From NCBI GenBank assembly GCA_002502215.1, contig DAPT01000031.1, positions 1-10,876 on the forward strand: DNA of 10,876 bases. Direction: 5' to 3'. Shown here one piece after another: positions 1 through 7,254 of this stretch. The DNA is from Euryarchaeota archaeon UBA124. GTDB taxonomy: Archaea > Thermoplasmatota > Poseidoniia > Poseidoniales > Poseidoniaceae. The notes under the pieces were generated by a model. That model made no database searches. It saw only the letters and a list, made by a program, of their open reading frames with translations, and was not told where the DNA came from. Position 1 is the first letter of the stretch. The number at the start of each line of letters is the position of its first letter. Made by a program: the position numbers and the translations under genes.

Positions 1-1562
1 ACTTGGTCAACACGAAGAAGACCACATGCAGTCTCAACTGCGGCCTGCAATGCATGGGAAACGGTGAAGGAGGAAAGCAAGACACCTTCAATTTCTCCAA
101 TGCTACCGTTTTTGCAGACACCGTATCGATTGGATTGGTTTCGATGGGCTGCACGCAATTGCAACAACGTGTCAATCTGATCCTCACCAGCATTGAGAGC
201 GAGCGTGCTCGGTATTGTTTCAAGTGCTCGAGCGAATCCTTCGATGGCCAAGCGCTGCCTGCCTGATATTGATTCAGCTTGTTCTCGCAAATGAAGTGAA
301 GCAGCGATGTGAAACGCCCCTCCACCGAGCAAGGTCCCAGGATGTTCAATGACCGCTTCAAGGGAGCGCAGAGCGTCGTACATGGCACGAATGTATTCCT
401 CCACAGCAACACCTTGTCCACCACCGACATCGACTGTAACGAGGCCTGAATGTTGGCCAACATCAACAATCAAACGTGTTCTTCGCCCATCCTCACGCTC
501 AGTAACATCAACAAGAGCAGATTGGACCGATCCCAATTGACCAGATGAGACATCGTCGAGATGATTAATGAGCGATGCTCCTGTTGCTGCTGCAATGTCT
601 TTAATACCATCGTCTTCCATCATTCCAACGAGAAGGATTCCACGTTCGTTGCAAGCATGCTGAACTCGATCATCGACTTCTTTTGACGTGAAAACAGCCA
701 TTGCACCAGAATTCACGAGGACATCGATTTTGTTCTGAATAAGGTTCTCTTCCGCATCCAAGAATGCCAACATCTGCTCCGGTCGCTCAATTTCAACTTC
801 CGCATCGCGCTTGGTCTTTTGAATCGTCAGCGGGCACGTCAGGGCAAGCACCTTACAAGGCTGAGAAATCTTAGGTGTCCTTTCGGAGTCGAACTTTTTG
901 TCAACGATGACTCCCTTAATCAATCGGGTTTCTTTCAGTGAATCATGTCCACGCTTGGTCATTCGGACATTTTCAGCTCGAACAAGCCCTCCACTTGCTT
1001 GTATGGTCGTCATGCATTCAACAAGAAGGCGAGCGAGGTCGTCTCCGCCGGATTCCGCTGACTTTCCAACCATCGCTGTTTTTGCGACTGATTGCAAGGA
1101 ATCTTGGCTCACATCGGTTAGTGAATACGCATCTAAGAGAGTAAGTGTTTGGTCAATTGCCTCTTGGTATGCTTCGACGAGAACGAGTGGGTGGACTCCA
1201 CGCTCCAGCAATCGGCCTGCTTCTTTCATCAATTCACTCGCAAACAACAGACAACCCGTGACACCATCCCCGCAAGCGTTTTCTTGAGATTCAGCGAGTT
1301 GTACAAACGCCTTTGCAGCAGGATGCTTAACGAGCAAATCGGCAACAATTTTCGCACCATCGTTTGTGATAGCATTCTCTCCGTTGGTTTTGTACATCAT
1401 CTTGTCCAGACCGTTCGGGCCAAAAGTACGACGAAGAATATCGCCAAACGCGACAGCAGCGCCAACCAACTTCTTCGTAACAGCCACACCGCTTGTCACT
1501 GAAGTCGTTGGTCGAACAATTACAACAGGCGCACGGCCAGAACCATCGTCTTGTTGCGCCAT
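1..1562 (-). CDS. Thermosome subunit (group II chaperonin), divergent, C-terminus cut by window edge
   Basis: Subunit of the archaeal ATP-driven double-ring chaperonin that folds proteins in the cytosol. The frame is open for 520 codons from an ATG at 1562 and runs off the window. Family proteins have about 540-550 residues, so roughly 20-30 are missing. Visible landmarks in order are GPNGLDKMM (about residue 42), ITNDGAK with Asp68, HPAAK, GDGVTG with Asp99, an apical domain beginning GVIVDKK, the general-base Asp396 in MYDAL, GGGA (413-416), and LNAGEDQIDTLLQLRAAH. The end resembles the family's closing helix (HALQAAVETACGLLRVDQ). The three key aspartates are kept, so ATPase activity is plausible. 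The phosphate-binding motif is GDGVTG instead of the usual GDGTTT, and His418 replaces the usual Glu of GGGAxE. This suggests a specialised paralogue rather than the main housekeeping subunit. It lies 38 nt after the ATPase gene, with no obvious TATA box in the gap, so it is probably co-transcribed with it. Confidence 0.93.
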   Translation of the reverse strand, partial: MAQQDDGSGRAPVVIVRPTTSVTSGVAVTKKLVGAAVAFGDILRRTFGPNGLDKMMYKTNGENAITNDGAKIVADLLVKHPAAKAFVQLAESQENACGDGVTGCLLFASELMKEAGRLLERGVHPLVLVEAYQEAIDQTLTLLDAYSLTDVSQDSLQSVAKTAMVGKSAESGGDDLARLLVECMTTIQASGGLVRAENVRMTKRGHDSLKETRLIKGVIVDKKFDSERTPKISQPCKVLALTCPLTIQKTKRDAEVEIERPEQMLAFLDAEENLIQNKIDVLVNSGAMAVFTSKEVDDRVQHACNERGILLVGMMEDDGIKDIAAATGASLINHLDDVSSGQLGSVQSALVDVTEREDGRRTRLIVDVGQHSGLVTVDVGGGQGVAVEEYIRAMYDALRSLEAVIEHPGTLLGGGAFHIAASLHLREQAESISGRQRLAIEGFARALETIPSTLALNAGEDQIDTLLQLRAAHRNQSNRYGVCKNGSIGEIEGVLLSSFTVSHALQAAVETACGLLRVDQ

Positions 1563-1600
1563 GTTTGCGGGGCGTAACCGTTCTTCAAGAAGTCTCCTTC

Positions 1601-2983
1601 TCAACGGCGACGACCTTTACGCGTCTTTTTCGACCGGCCATCCTGCTCATAGGCGCGACTTTGGTAAGCGCGGCGATCCTGATCGTCACTCCAGATCGAA
1701 TGTTCTGAGACATCATCCGAATCAGGTAAATTATCAAGGGATTCAATGGTAAGACGTAATCCACCGAGTTGATCTTGGAGGGCCCGAACGTTGTCTCCGC
1801 CTCGACCAACCAATGTCGAAATCATGTTGCTTGGAGCATAGACCGTCGCCGCTGAATCGCTTGTGAACTGCACCCGGACATGAACGCCAGCCCATTGCCG
1901 AATGGTGTGAATAAGCTGTTTCTGCGCAAGCTGTCGAATGGGCCTTTTTTGCCCCGCTTCGGTAACTGGAACGACAGCGAGTTCAGAGCCGAAAGCGAAC
2001 ATTTCGTGTGTTACCTTTCCTGTTGGAAACTCAACAACCTCGATAACAGGACGCGCAAGTTCTTCTTGCATTCCAGAGGGCGGTTTCACAGTCATTCTCA
2101 ATTCAAGCACTTGCTGTATTCGTCCTGCTTCAACGTGAAGGACGGTGTCAAGCACCTGAGAAACCAAACCCAACTCAACCTTTCCAATCAATCGCTGAAT
2201 GGCTTCCAGAGCAGAATTTGCGTGGGTGACACCAAGCAAACCTACACCAGCAAGCCGTACGTCTGCAAAAATCTCGAAGTCACGAGCGCGTCGTACCTCG
2301 TCGAAGATTACGAAATCTGGGCGGACTAAGAAAATGATTTCTGCTGTTTTCTCCAAATCCCCTTCCAGAGGAGCATACTGCGTAATTCGGTCAGCGAGTT
2401 GCAAATCTCTCGGTGCCTCCATTGTCTTGACCATGGCTCCAATGTCATCGTCAAGATATTCTGCAATCGCTTGTGCTAAGGTCGTTTTTCCAGAGCCGGG
2501 CCGTCCACAAATGAAAACGCCTCGATGGTGATTGGATAAACGTTCAACGATTTTTGGATCGAGGTTGTAATCGCTTAGTGATAACTTTGCAACCGGTCGA
2601 ACGACGGTGATTTCCCGAGCATCAGAAAATGGCGGACTTGCACACGTAATCCTTAGGTCTCCCAACTGAAGAACTTGGCATCCTTTTCGGTCAATTTCCA
2701 AAAAACAGTCGCTTCGATGTTGATTGTCTTCAGCAACAGTCTGCAAAGATTCTTGCAAGGATTCCAGCCGTAGATTGCCCCACTCATCACGATCGGTTTC
2801 CAGTTCAACCAGGTTGAGATTACCGATTGTTCCGCGTTTAACACGTGGAGGGCAATCAGCCTTCAGAAAGATCGTGTGGACATCCGCCTCGAGCAATTCT
2901 TCCAGTTCGGAAGGGAGGTCCGGGCGTTCACCATGCTTTGCCATCGAACAGATGTCAGGGCGGAGGCATTTGACACTTCGCAC
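1601..2983 (-). CDS. PilT-like ATPase with C-terminal KH domain (COG1855 type), lacking the PIN domain
   Basis: A secretion-type (PilT/VirB11-like) P-loop ATPase fused to an RNA-binding KH domain. It is an archaeal family whose cellular role is not settled; an RNA-linked role is usually inferred. Residues 36-60 (IFLKADCPPRVKRGTIG) match the family's linker after the PIN domain. Residues 107-160 hold the LGDLRI and PPFSD motifs. Walker A is GRPGSGKTT (160-168), followed by MEAPRDLQ (189-195) and Walker B VIFDEV (225-230), then LAGVGLLGVTHA (244-255). The KH domain (about 365-415) has the GxxG loop GRGG at 393-396. The tail (420-460) is acidic, then very basic (KKTRKGRRR). Family members usually have about 600 residues with an N-terminal PIN nuclease domain; here only about 35 residues precede the linker. 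The start shown is GTG, 2 nt after the membrane-protein stop. An in-frame ATG at 2944 (residue 14) is an equally good choice. No ATG lies further upstream before the stop codon at 3008-3010. Confidence 0.92.
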   Translation of the reverse strand: MRSVKCLRPDICSMAKHGERPDLPSELEELLEADVHTIFLKADCPPRVKRGTIGNLNLVELETDRDEWGNLRLESLQESLQTVAEDNQHRSDCFLEIDRKGCQVLQLGDLRITCASPPFSDAREITVVRPVAKLSLSDYNLDPKIVERLSNHHRGVFICGRPGSGKTTLAQAIAEYLDDDIGAMVKTMEAPRDLQLADRITQYAPLEGDLEKTAEIIFLVRPDFVIFDEVRRARDFEIFADVRLAGVGLLGVTHANSALEAIQRLIGKVELGLVSQVLDTVLHVEAGRIQQVLELRMTVKPPSGMQEELARPVIEVVEFPTGKVTHEMFAFGSELAVVPVTEAGQKRPIRQLAQKQLIHTIRQWAGVHVRVQFTSDSAATVYAPSNMISTLVGRGGDNVRALQDQLGGLRLTIESLDNLPDSDDVSEHSIWSDDQDRRAYQSRAYEQDGRSKKTRKGRRR

Positions 2984-2985
2984 GC

Positions 2986-3363
2986 TTATGATGACGTCGT
3001 GCCTGGTTCAAGCATTCCAAACGTCCACCAAATGTAGGCATTGGTACCAATGCTCCCGATGATTGACCCAACCAATGGGAAATCATAGAAGTAAATGCAC
3101 CAGTAGGTAAGTCCCGCAGTCACGGCTACAAATGCCAGCATATTCAGAATTCCACCGCCCTTGATCCCACTCAATTGAATGGCTTTCTCGTACCGACTGG
3201 CGCCCCAGATCGCTGCAACAATGCATGACAAGATGGAAAACGTCACTGCAGCATCAAGGACTGAATCTTGGATTAGCCATGTCGCAAAGGATGCAACGGT
3301 GACGCCGGCAAGGAGCCAAAGCATGACACGTTCGGGGCTCATGATTGGCCCAGTTGGCTTCAT
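2986..3363 (-). CDS. Small integral membrane protein with four predicted helices, function unknown
   Basis: I do not recognise the family. The 125-residue product has four hydrophobic segments, at about 13-31, 37-55, 71-92 and 96-118. Short polar links contain RYEK (57-60) and a Lys-Gly-rich turn (68-71), so most of the protein should sit in the membrane. I see no catalytic or metal-binding motif. The start codon shares an ATGA with the stop of the oxidoreductase gene, which is a typical translational-coupling overlap, and the downstream ATPase gene starts 2 nt after its stop. These junctions and the membrane pattern are the main reasons to call it real. A second in-frame ATG (residue 8) is possible. 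Its position suggests it is made together with the oxidoreductase and the ATPase, but I cannot infer a function from this. Confidence 0.8.
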   Translation of the reverse strand: MKPTGPIMSPERVMLWLLAGVTVASFATWLIQDSVLDAAVTFSILSCIVAAIWGASRYEKAIQLSGIKGGGILNMLAFVAVTAGLTYWCIYFYDFPLVGSIIGSIGTNAYIWWTFGMLEPGTTSS

Positions 3364-4301
3364 CTCTTCAATTCTCGTGTCTTTGAACGTCCCTGCAATG
3401 ACAACTGCAAGCGGGCTTGCTCAACGCATTTAATGGTTCGAAGAATGGAACCTGTTGAGGCTGCGATGGACGCTGAATCAGACTGAAGGAAGTCAAGAAG
3501 GACAGCTTCGAGCGGCGTGAGATTGGATTCAACAGATTCGATTGAGGATTGGTTCTTCAGAATCTCATATTGTTTATGTTGCTGCAAGTGGACAAGAATT
3601 CTGCCGTTTCGACCAATCACTTCCAACTCTGCAACATCCGTCTCAGCCTCCCATCCAACATCGATGGAAATTTCGACTTGATTTGGATATTCCATTGTCA
3701 GTGCACAGAATGTGCGAGAACCGACAACTTCGGAGATCCGCAGCGGGGTTTGTCCATCAAGGAGAAACTCAGCCAAGTCGATTCCATGGATGGCTAATGT
3801 ATCCAGTGCATGTGACGTATCATCACCTTGACGTTGTACATTCTTGGAATATCGAATCGATTGAATAGCGCCAATTTTGCCTGCCCGAATTTGGGTTTGC
3901 GCATCAACGATGCACGGATGGAATCGTAGAAGGAATCCGCTCTTGAGCGTCTTTCCTTCGTGAACGGACGTAGAGACGAGCGATGAAGCATGATCAAACG
4001 TTGCTGCAATTGGTTTCTCAAGAAAGACATCGACTCCTTTGTTGAGAAACATCGTACCGAGCTCGTAATGAGTCTCATTGGGCGCTGCTACGATGACAGA
4101 ATCGATGTCGAACTGCTCGACAAGCGTACTAGGGTCATCGTGCAACAAGATACGACCGCTTTCAATCCGTGCGAGTGCAGCTGGATCCACATCGCATGCA
4201 ACGATGCATTCGATGTCCGCTTTCTCAGCAAGACGCTCCAACGCACGGAGATGTTTTGATCCCCACCTGCCACAACCAACGACACCTATTCGTTGCGGCA
4301 T
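3360..4301 (-). CDS. Gfo/Idh/MocA-family NAD(P)-dependent oxidoreductase
   Basis: Likely a cytosolic dehydrogenase acting on a sugar, nucleotide sugar or related polyol. The N-terminal Rossmann fold shows the dinucleotide motif GVVGCGRWG (6-14) and a second strand ending in CDVD (36-39). It is followed by VAAPNETHYE (71-80) and the family's EKP signature in FLEKPIA (93-99), whose Lys96 is normally catalytic. The C-terminal half has LDTLAIHGIDLAEFLL (166-181), where His172 is in the position of the family's catalytic histidine. Length (313 residues) is normal for the family. Residues that would fix the substrate are not recognisable to me. WlbA/WbpB-type UDP-sugar 3-dehydrogenases are one plausible subgroup, mainly because a DegT aminotransferase lies about 3 kb away. 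The start is the first ATG of the frame after a 47-nt spacer. Its stop overlaps the start of the next gene as ATGA. Confidence 0.9.
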   Translation of the reverse strand: MPQRIGVVGCGRWGSKHLRALERLAEKADIECIVACDVDPAALARIESGRILLHDDPSTLVEQFDIDSVIVAAPNETHYELGTMFLNKGVDVFLEKPIAATFDHASSLVSTSVHEGKTLKSGFLLRFHPCIVDAQTQIRAGKIGAIQSIRYSKNVQRQGDDTSHALDTLAIHGIDLAEFLLDGQTPLRISEVVGSRTFCALTMEYPNQVEISIDVGWEAETDVAELEVIGRNGRILVHLQQHKQYEILKNQSSIESVESNLTPLEAVLLDFLQSDSASIAASTGSILRTIKCVEQARLQLSLQGRSKTRELKR

Positions 4302-4312
4302 AGTTCAAGGGC

Positions 4313-4333
4313 AACCTCTCAGCAATTGAGGTT
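4313..4333. repeat. Short perfect inverted repeat in the spacer before the oxidoreductase gene
   Basis: AACCTC (4313-4318) and GAGGTT (4328-4333) are perfect inverted arms of 6 nt around a 9-nt loop. They lie in the 47-nt gap between the lipoprotein stop and the oxidoreductase start, ending 11 nt before that ATG. No T-run follows on the minus strand, so it is not a clear terminator. It could be a leader hairpin or chance. Confidence 0.25.
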
Positions 4334-4348
4334 TGGCTTCTCACCCTG

Positions 4349-6580
4349 CTAGTAATCGTAGTAGGCGTATGCTGGATATTCAATATCAAAGGCCACAACA
4401 TCGGTTAACTCCATGCTTGTCAGGTTGTGAACGGTGATGCCAGCGCCAGAGAATGCATAGATGAAATCACCCATGAAGATGGTCCGTCGAATGTTTTCAT
4501 CTCCACCCCACCAGTGGTTGACGCCTTCATCATTGAGGAGAGAAGAATGATTGACTTCACCATGAACAGACATGCTTCCAGTTGCCTCATCGACATTGAC
4601 AATGACGGCTTTTGAAACGTATTCATAGTACCAATGGTAACCCCAATCCTCGTTGTAGGCCTCAACATATCGATAAGTTGAGAGTGGAACAGCAAGCATT
4701 TCCTTTGGCCCCCAGTACTGGAACGCCTTGTGTTCGTACATGGCTTCAGAATAGGACCATGTCCATTGACCATCATCTGGATCATCAACAGGTGAAAGCA
4801 TCAGTGTATCGGCAACAGCTGGCTGTGTTAAGTCGCTGATGTTGAAGGTAGAAAGACGTGTACTCGACCAATCGAGCCCCAATCCGTCTTCTCCAGCAGG
4901 ACCCATACCGATGGTTAGAAGCATATTATCGTGAAGTGGATGAATATAGGTTGAAACACCAGGAACTTCCAGTTCGCCAAGGATTGTTGGTGTTGATGGG
5001 TCCGATAAATCAATGGTCCAAAGCGGATCGATTTGTTCGAATGTGACAAGATAAGCACGGTCTTCAACAAATCGTGCAGACCAAATGCGTTCTCCTTCTG
5101 CAATACCGTCGATGCGACCGTACTCAAGCAGGATTTGTTGATCCGTTTGCGGATCAACGCCACGAACGAGTGTAATGACCGATGAGGACATCGGTTCAGA
5201 ATCCTCCATCCACCACCGATTCCATTGGCCAACAGTTGTTGCAACGCGCAGAACCCCTTCATGTTCAGATAAGCTGAATTGATTCAGAATCTGTCCATCA
5301 ATTCGTCCTGAACCGGTGTAGGTTGTAACTCCTGGTACGGAGATGTCGAAGGTGTGTATGTTGGTCATATCATCGACCTCGTCTTGGCCCCAGAACCACC
5401 ACCAATCCCATGCGTTCTCGGTCAAAACCAATGCATCTGCTGATGCGTACACGAGTGGGTGATTGCTGAGAAGGTGGTCCGATTCGTAATCGAATGTTGG
5501 TGAAATCAAATCAAGAGAGAGAATGTTGGTAAATCCACGGCTGAATCCATCCATTGGTTTTGCAAAATTCACACACTCCTCAGAACGCATGTCGTGCTCG
5601 ATGATTTGACCATCAACGCGTTGGTAGATCTTTGGAACAAGTTCCTCCAATGTTATGGATTCGAGAACTTTTTCGTTTGCCTGAATGGCCTCATAGGCAA
5701 TCATTTCACGGTAGGTTCTGCGCTGTGGATCATCCCAGTTGAGTTCGTAGTAAGCGCTCGGCATGTTCAACCAATTCGATAACCCAGGAACGTTCAACCA
5801 CGAGTGTGTGACGGCGCGAATGGAACCGTCAATCTCTCGTGCATCGACATTGTAACCCTCTAAGTAGAGTTCCTGAATCACCTCAGGATTCGACCTGTCT
5901 GAGATGTTGTATGTGGTGTACTTGGTCAATGAATTGACTCTCCACTGACTGTAATCCCCGCCCCAGCGTAAGTATTCGTAGAGGTCATCCTCGGAATCGA
6001 TGCTCCATGAGTTGTAACTGGAGAGTACAATCAATCGTTCGCCCTGTAACATCATTGAAATCGGCGAACCTTCAATGGAAGAGTTGCTTGCAAAATCGAT
6101 TTCGCCATACTCTGGAACGCTCATAATCGAGAGCGTTGAACCCTGTAGAGCATAGATGAAGTATCCATCCGTTTTGATGAAGTCCGCTTCATCAACGCCC
6201 TGCTCTTGGTTGTTCGTGCCACTGAAGTCTTCACCTTGAGTTCGGGTTTGTGGTTGAGCAGAACCAGCGTCACTGTCGCCATCCATTGCAGATTCTGCAA
6301 CCATTCCATCATCAAACATCCCCCAACCGTAGTCGTATTGTTCTTCCACTGCTTGCAGCAATTGCGTTCGATATTCTTCAGCAATACTCGCCTTGAGATC
6401 GTCTTCCATATCTGCACATGAGTCGAACTGAACCAAGTGCGGTTGCGAAATGGTTCGATTTGTTTGGGTTCTCCAATCATCGGGTAATTCTGTAGAAAAA
6501 TCATCACGCACGCTGCCGATGCACCCTGCTGTAAGCATCAAGAGCACGAGGCTAATGGACGTAAGAATTCTGTTGCCCAT
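4349..6580 (-). CDS. Secreted beta-propeller lipoprotein (Beta_propel family, PF09826/COG4880)
   Basis: An exported, membrane-anchored protein of 743 residues. The N-terminus has Arg4, a hydrophobic core (about 5-18) and a lipobox-like LTAGC with Cys20, so lipid attachment outside the membrane is likely. Residues 30-118 are acidic and low in complexity. The family's entry signature follows: FSGTNNQEQGVDEAD (119-133), then FIKTDG. A second conserved block, FVEDRAYLVTFEQIDPLW (504-521), is followed by IDLSDPSTP and VPGVSTYIHPL (539-549). Repeated strands with IS-DP or DLT turns suit a propeller distantly related to WD40. It is rich in Trp and Tyr, including WDWWWFWG (391-398), and has six N-x-S/T sequons (Asn41, 166, 225, 580, 677, 719). 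The family's biochemical role is unknown; binding or adhesion at the cell surface is inference. The ATG at 6580 is chosen because it begins the signal peptide. It is the first gene of the minus-strand block. Confidence 0.93.
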   Translation of the reverse strand: MGNRILTSISLVLLMLTAGCIGSVRDDFSTELPDDWRTQTNRTISQPHLVQFDSCADMEDDLKASIAEEYRTQLLQAVEEQYDYGWGMFDDGMVAESAMDGDSDAGSAQPQTRTQGEDFSGTNNQEQGVDEADFIKTDGYFIYALQGSTLSIMSVPEYGEIDFASNSSIEGSPISMMLQGERLIVLSSYNSWSIDSEDDLYEYLRWGGDYSQWRVNSLTKYTTYNISDRSNPEVIQELYLEGYNVDAREIDGSIRAVTHSWLNVPGLSNWLNMPSAYYELNWDDPQRRTYREMIAYEAIQANEKVLESITLEELVPKIYQRVDGQIIEHDMRSEECVNFAKPMDGFSRGFTNILSLDLISPTFDYESDHLLSNHPLVYASADALVLTENAWDWWWFWGQDEVDDMTNIHTFDISVPGVTTYTGSGRIDGQILNQFSLSEHEGVLRVATTVGQWNRWWMEDSEPMSSSVITLVRGVDPQTDQQILLEYGRIDGIAEGERIWSARFVEDRAYLVTFEQIDPLWTIDLSDPSTPTILGELEVPGVSTYIHPLHDNMLLTIGMGPAGEDGLGLDWSSTRLSTFNISDLTQPAVADTLMLSPVDDPDDGQWTWSYSEAMYEHKAFQYWGPKEMLAVPLSTYRYVEAYNEDWGYHWYYEYVSKAVIVNVDEATGSMSVHGEVNHSSLLNDEGVNHWWGGDENIRRTIFMGDFIYAFSGAGITVHNLTSMELTDVVAFDIEYPAYAYYDY

Positions 6581-6675
6581 GAGGTTCGTGTTCCATTTCG
6601 TGGTTATGAACCAGTTGGTCTATTGTTAGCAAAATTGTTGAACAGAATTATGTAATGTAGGCCGAAGGAAGAACT
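6581..6675. promoter_or_regulatory. Divergent intergenic region with candidate promoters
   Basis: This 95-nt spacer must drive both the minus-strand lipoprotein block and the plus-strand CYTH gene. Its right half is AT-rich. TTATGTAA (6648-6655) is centred about 25 nt before the CYTH ATG, where a TATA box would sit for a leaderless or nearly leaderless archaeal transcript. GAAGGAAG (6664-6671) is a possible ribosome binding site 4 nt before that ATG. I cannot identify a convincing TATA box for the minus strand. Confidence 0.35.
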
Positions 6676-7254
6676 ATGCCAGAAAATGTCGAAATCGAAC
6701 GGCGTTTTCTTGTTGATGGGCGATTCGAGCGACCGTGGGTCCACGAATCAACGAAATGCATCGAAATTAAACAGTGGTACCTCGACCATAGAGAATTCAA
6801 TGTATCCACAGAGGATGGCGCTGTGATGTACAGCGACAAGCAATTGGTATCTGGGCTATCGGTTGAAGTGTGCAATTTGTTGCTTCAAGAACCAGACTGG
6901 ACGGTCCGAATTCGTAAATCACATTCATCGTATATTCTGACACTAAAAGGATCGAGAAAGGGTGCTGCTGCGACAGAATTCGAATGGGGGATTGAACGCA
7001 ACATTGCAGCATCCATCGTAGATGATTCGCTGCACCCCTTCGTTGAAAAAAAGCGCTATATCTGGACAAATGCCGATGGATTTGTTTGGGAAATTGATGA
7101 GTTTGAAAGCAATCTTGCTGGGCTTATCATTGCTGAAGTCGAGCTGGAAGACGAGGACGCCACGGTCGAAATTCCACCATGGGCAGGAATGGAATTGACC
7201 TACTTACGAGGTTGGTCAAATGCCTCCTTTGCTCGGATGCTCACTCGTCAATAG
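6676..7254 (+). CDS. CYTH-domain protein, probable triphosphate-processing enzyme (YgiF-like type)
   Basis: The CYTH (triphosphate tunnel metalloenzyme) fold binds a triphosphate and divalent metals inside a closed barrel. Members act as inorganic triphosphatases, thiamine triphosphatases or adenylate cyclases. Visible motifs are the N-terminal EIERRFLV (6-13), with Glu6 and Glu8 as metal ligands and Arg10 at the usual Lys position; IKQWYL (31-36); DWTVRIRK (74-81); LTLKGSR (89-95); the acidic strand EFEW (101-104); KKRYIW (125-130); WEIDEFES (138-145); and AEVELE (153-158). The C-terminal IPPWAGMELT and WSNASFARML match the end of bacterial COG2954 proteins, so inorganic triphosphatase is the best guess. 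Most family members have fewer than ten residues between IKQWYL and the TVR strand; here there are 38. No CHAD domain follows. The ATG at 6676 begins directly at the conserved N-terminus. The stop overlaps the convergent aminotransferase by 7 nt. Confidence 0.88.
   Translation: MPENVEIERRFLVDGRFERPWVHESTKCIEIKQWYLDHREFNVSTEDGAVMYSDKQLVSGLSVEVCNLLLQEPDWTVRIRKSHSSYILTLKGSRKGAAATEFEWGIERNIAASIVDDSLHPFVEKKRYIWTNADGFVWEIDEFESNLAGLIIAEVELEDEDATVEIPPWAGMELTYLRGWSNASFARMLTRQ

Noticed and set aside
898..1752. Plus-strand open frames of about 117-129 codons across 898-1752
   Set aside because: They lie opposite the thermosome and ATPase genes, whose minus-strand translations match known families along their whole length; the plus-strand products resemble nothing and overlap one another.
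4302..4348. Possible terminator between the lipoprotein and oxidoreductase genes
   Set aside because: The 6-bp inverted repeat is weak and no T-run follows on the minus strand, so it does not show that transcription stops here.
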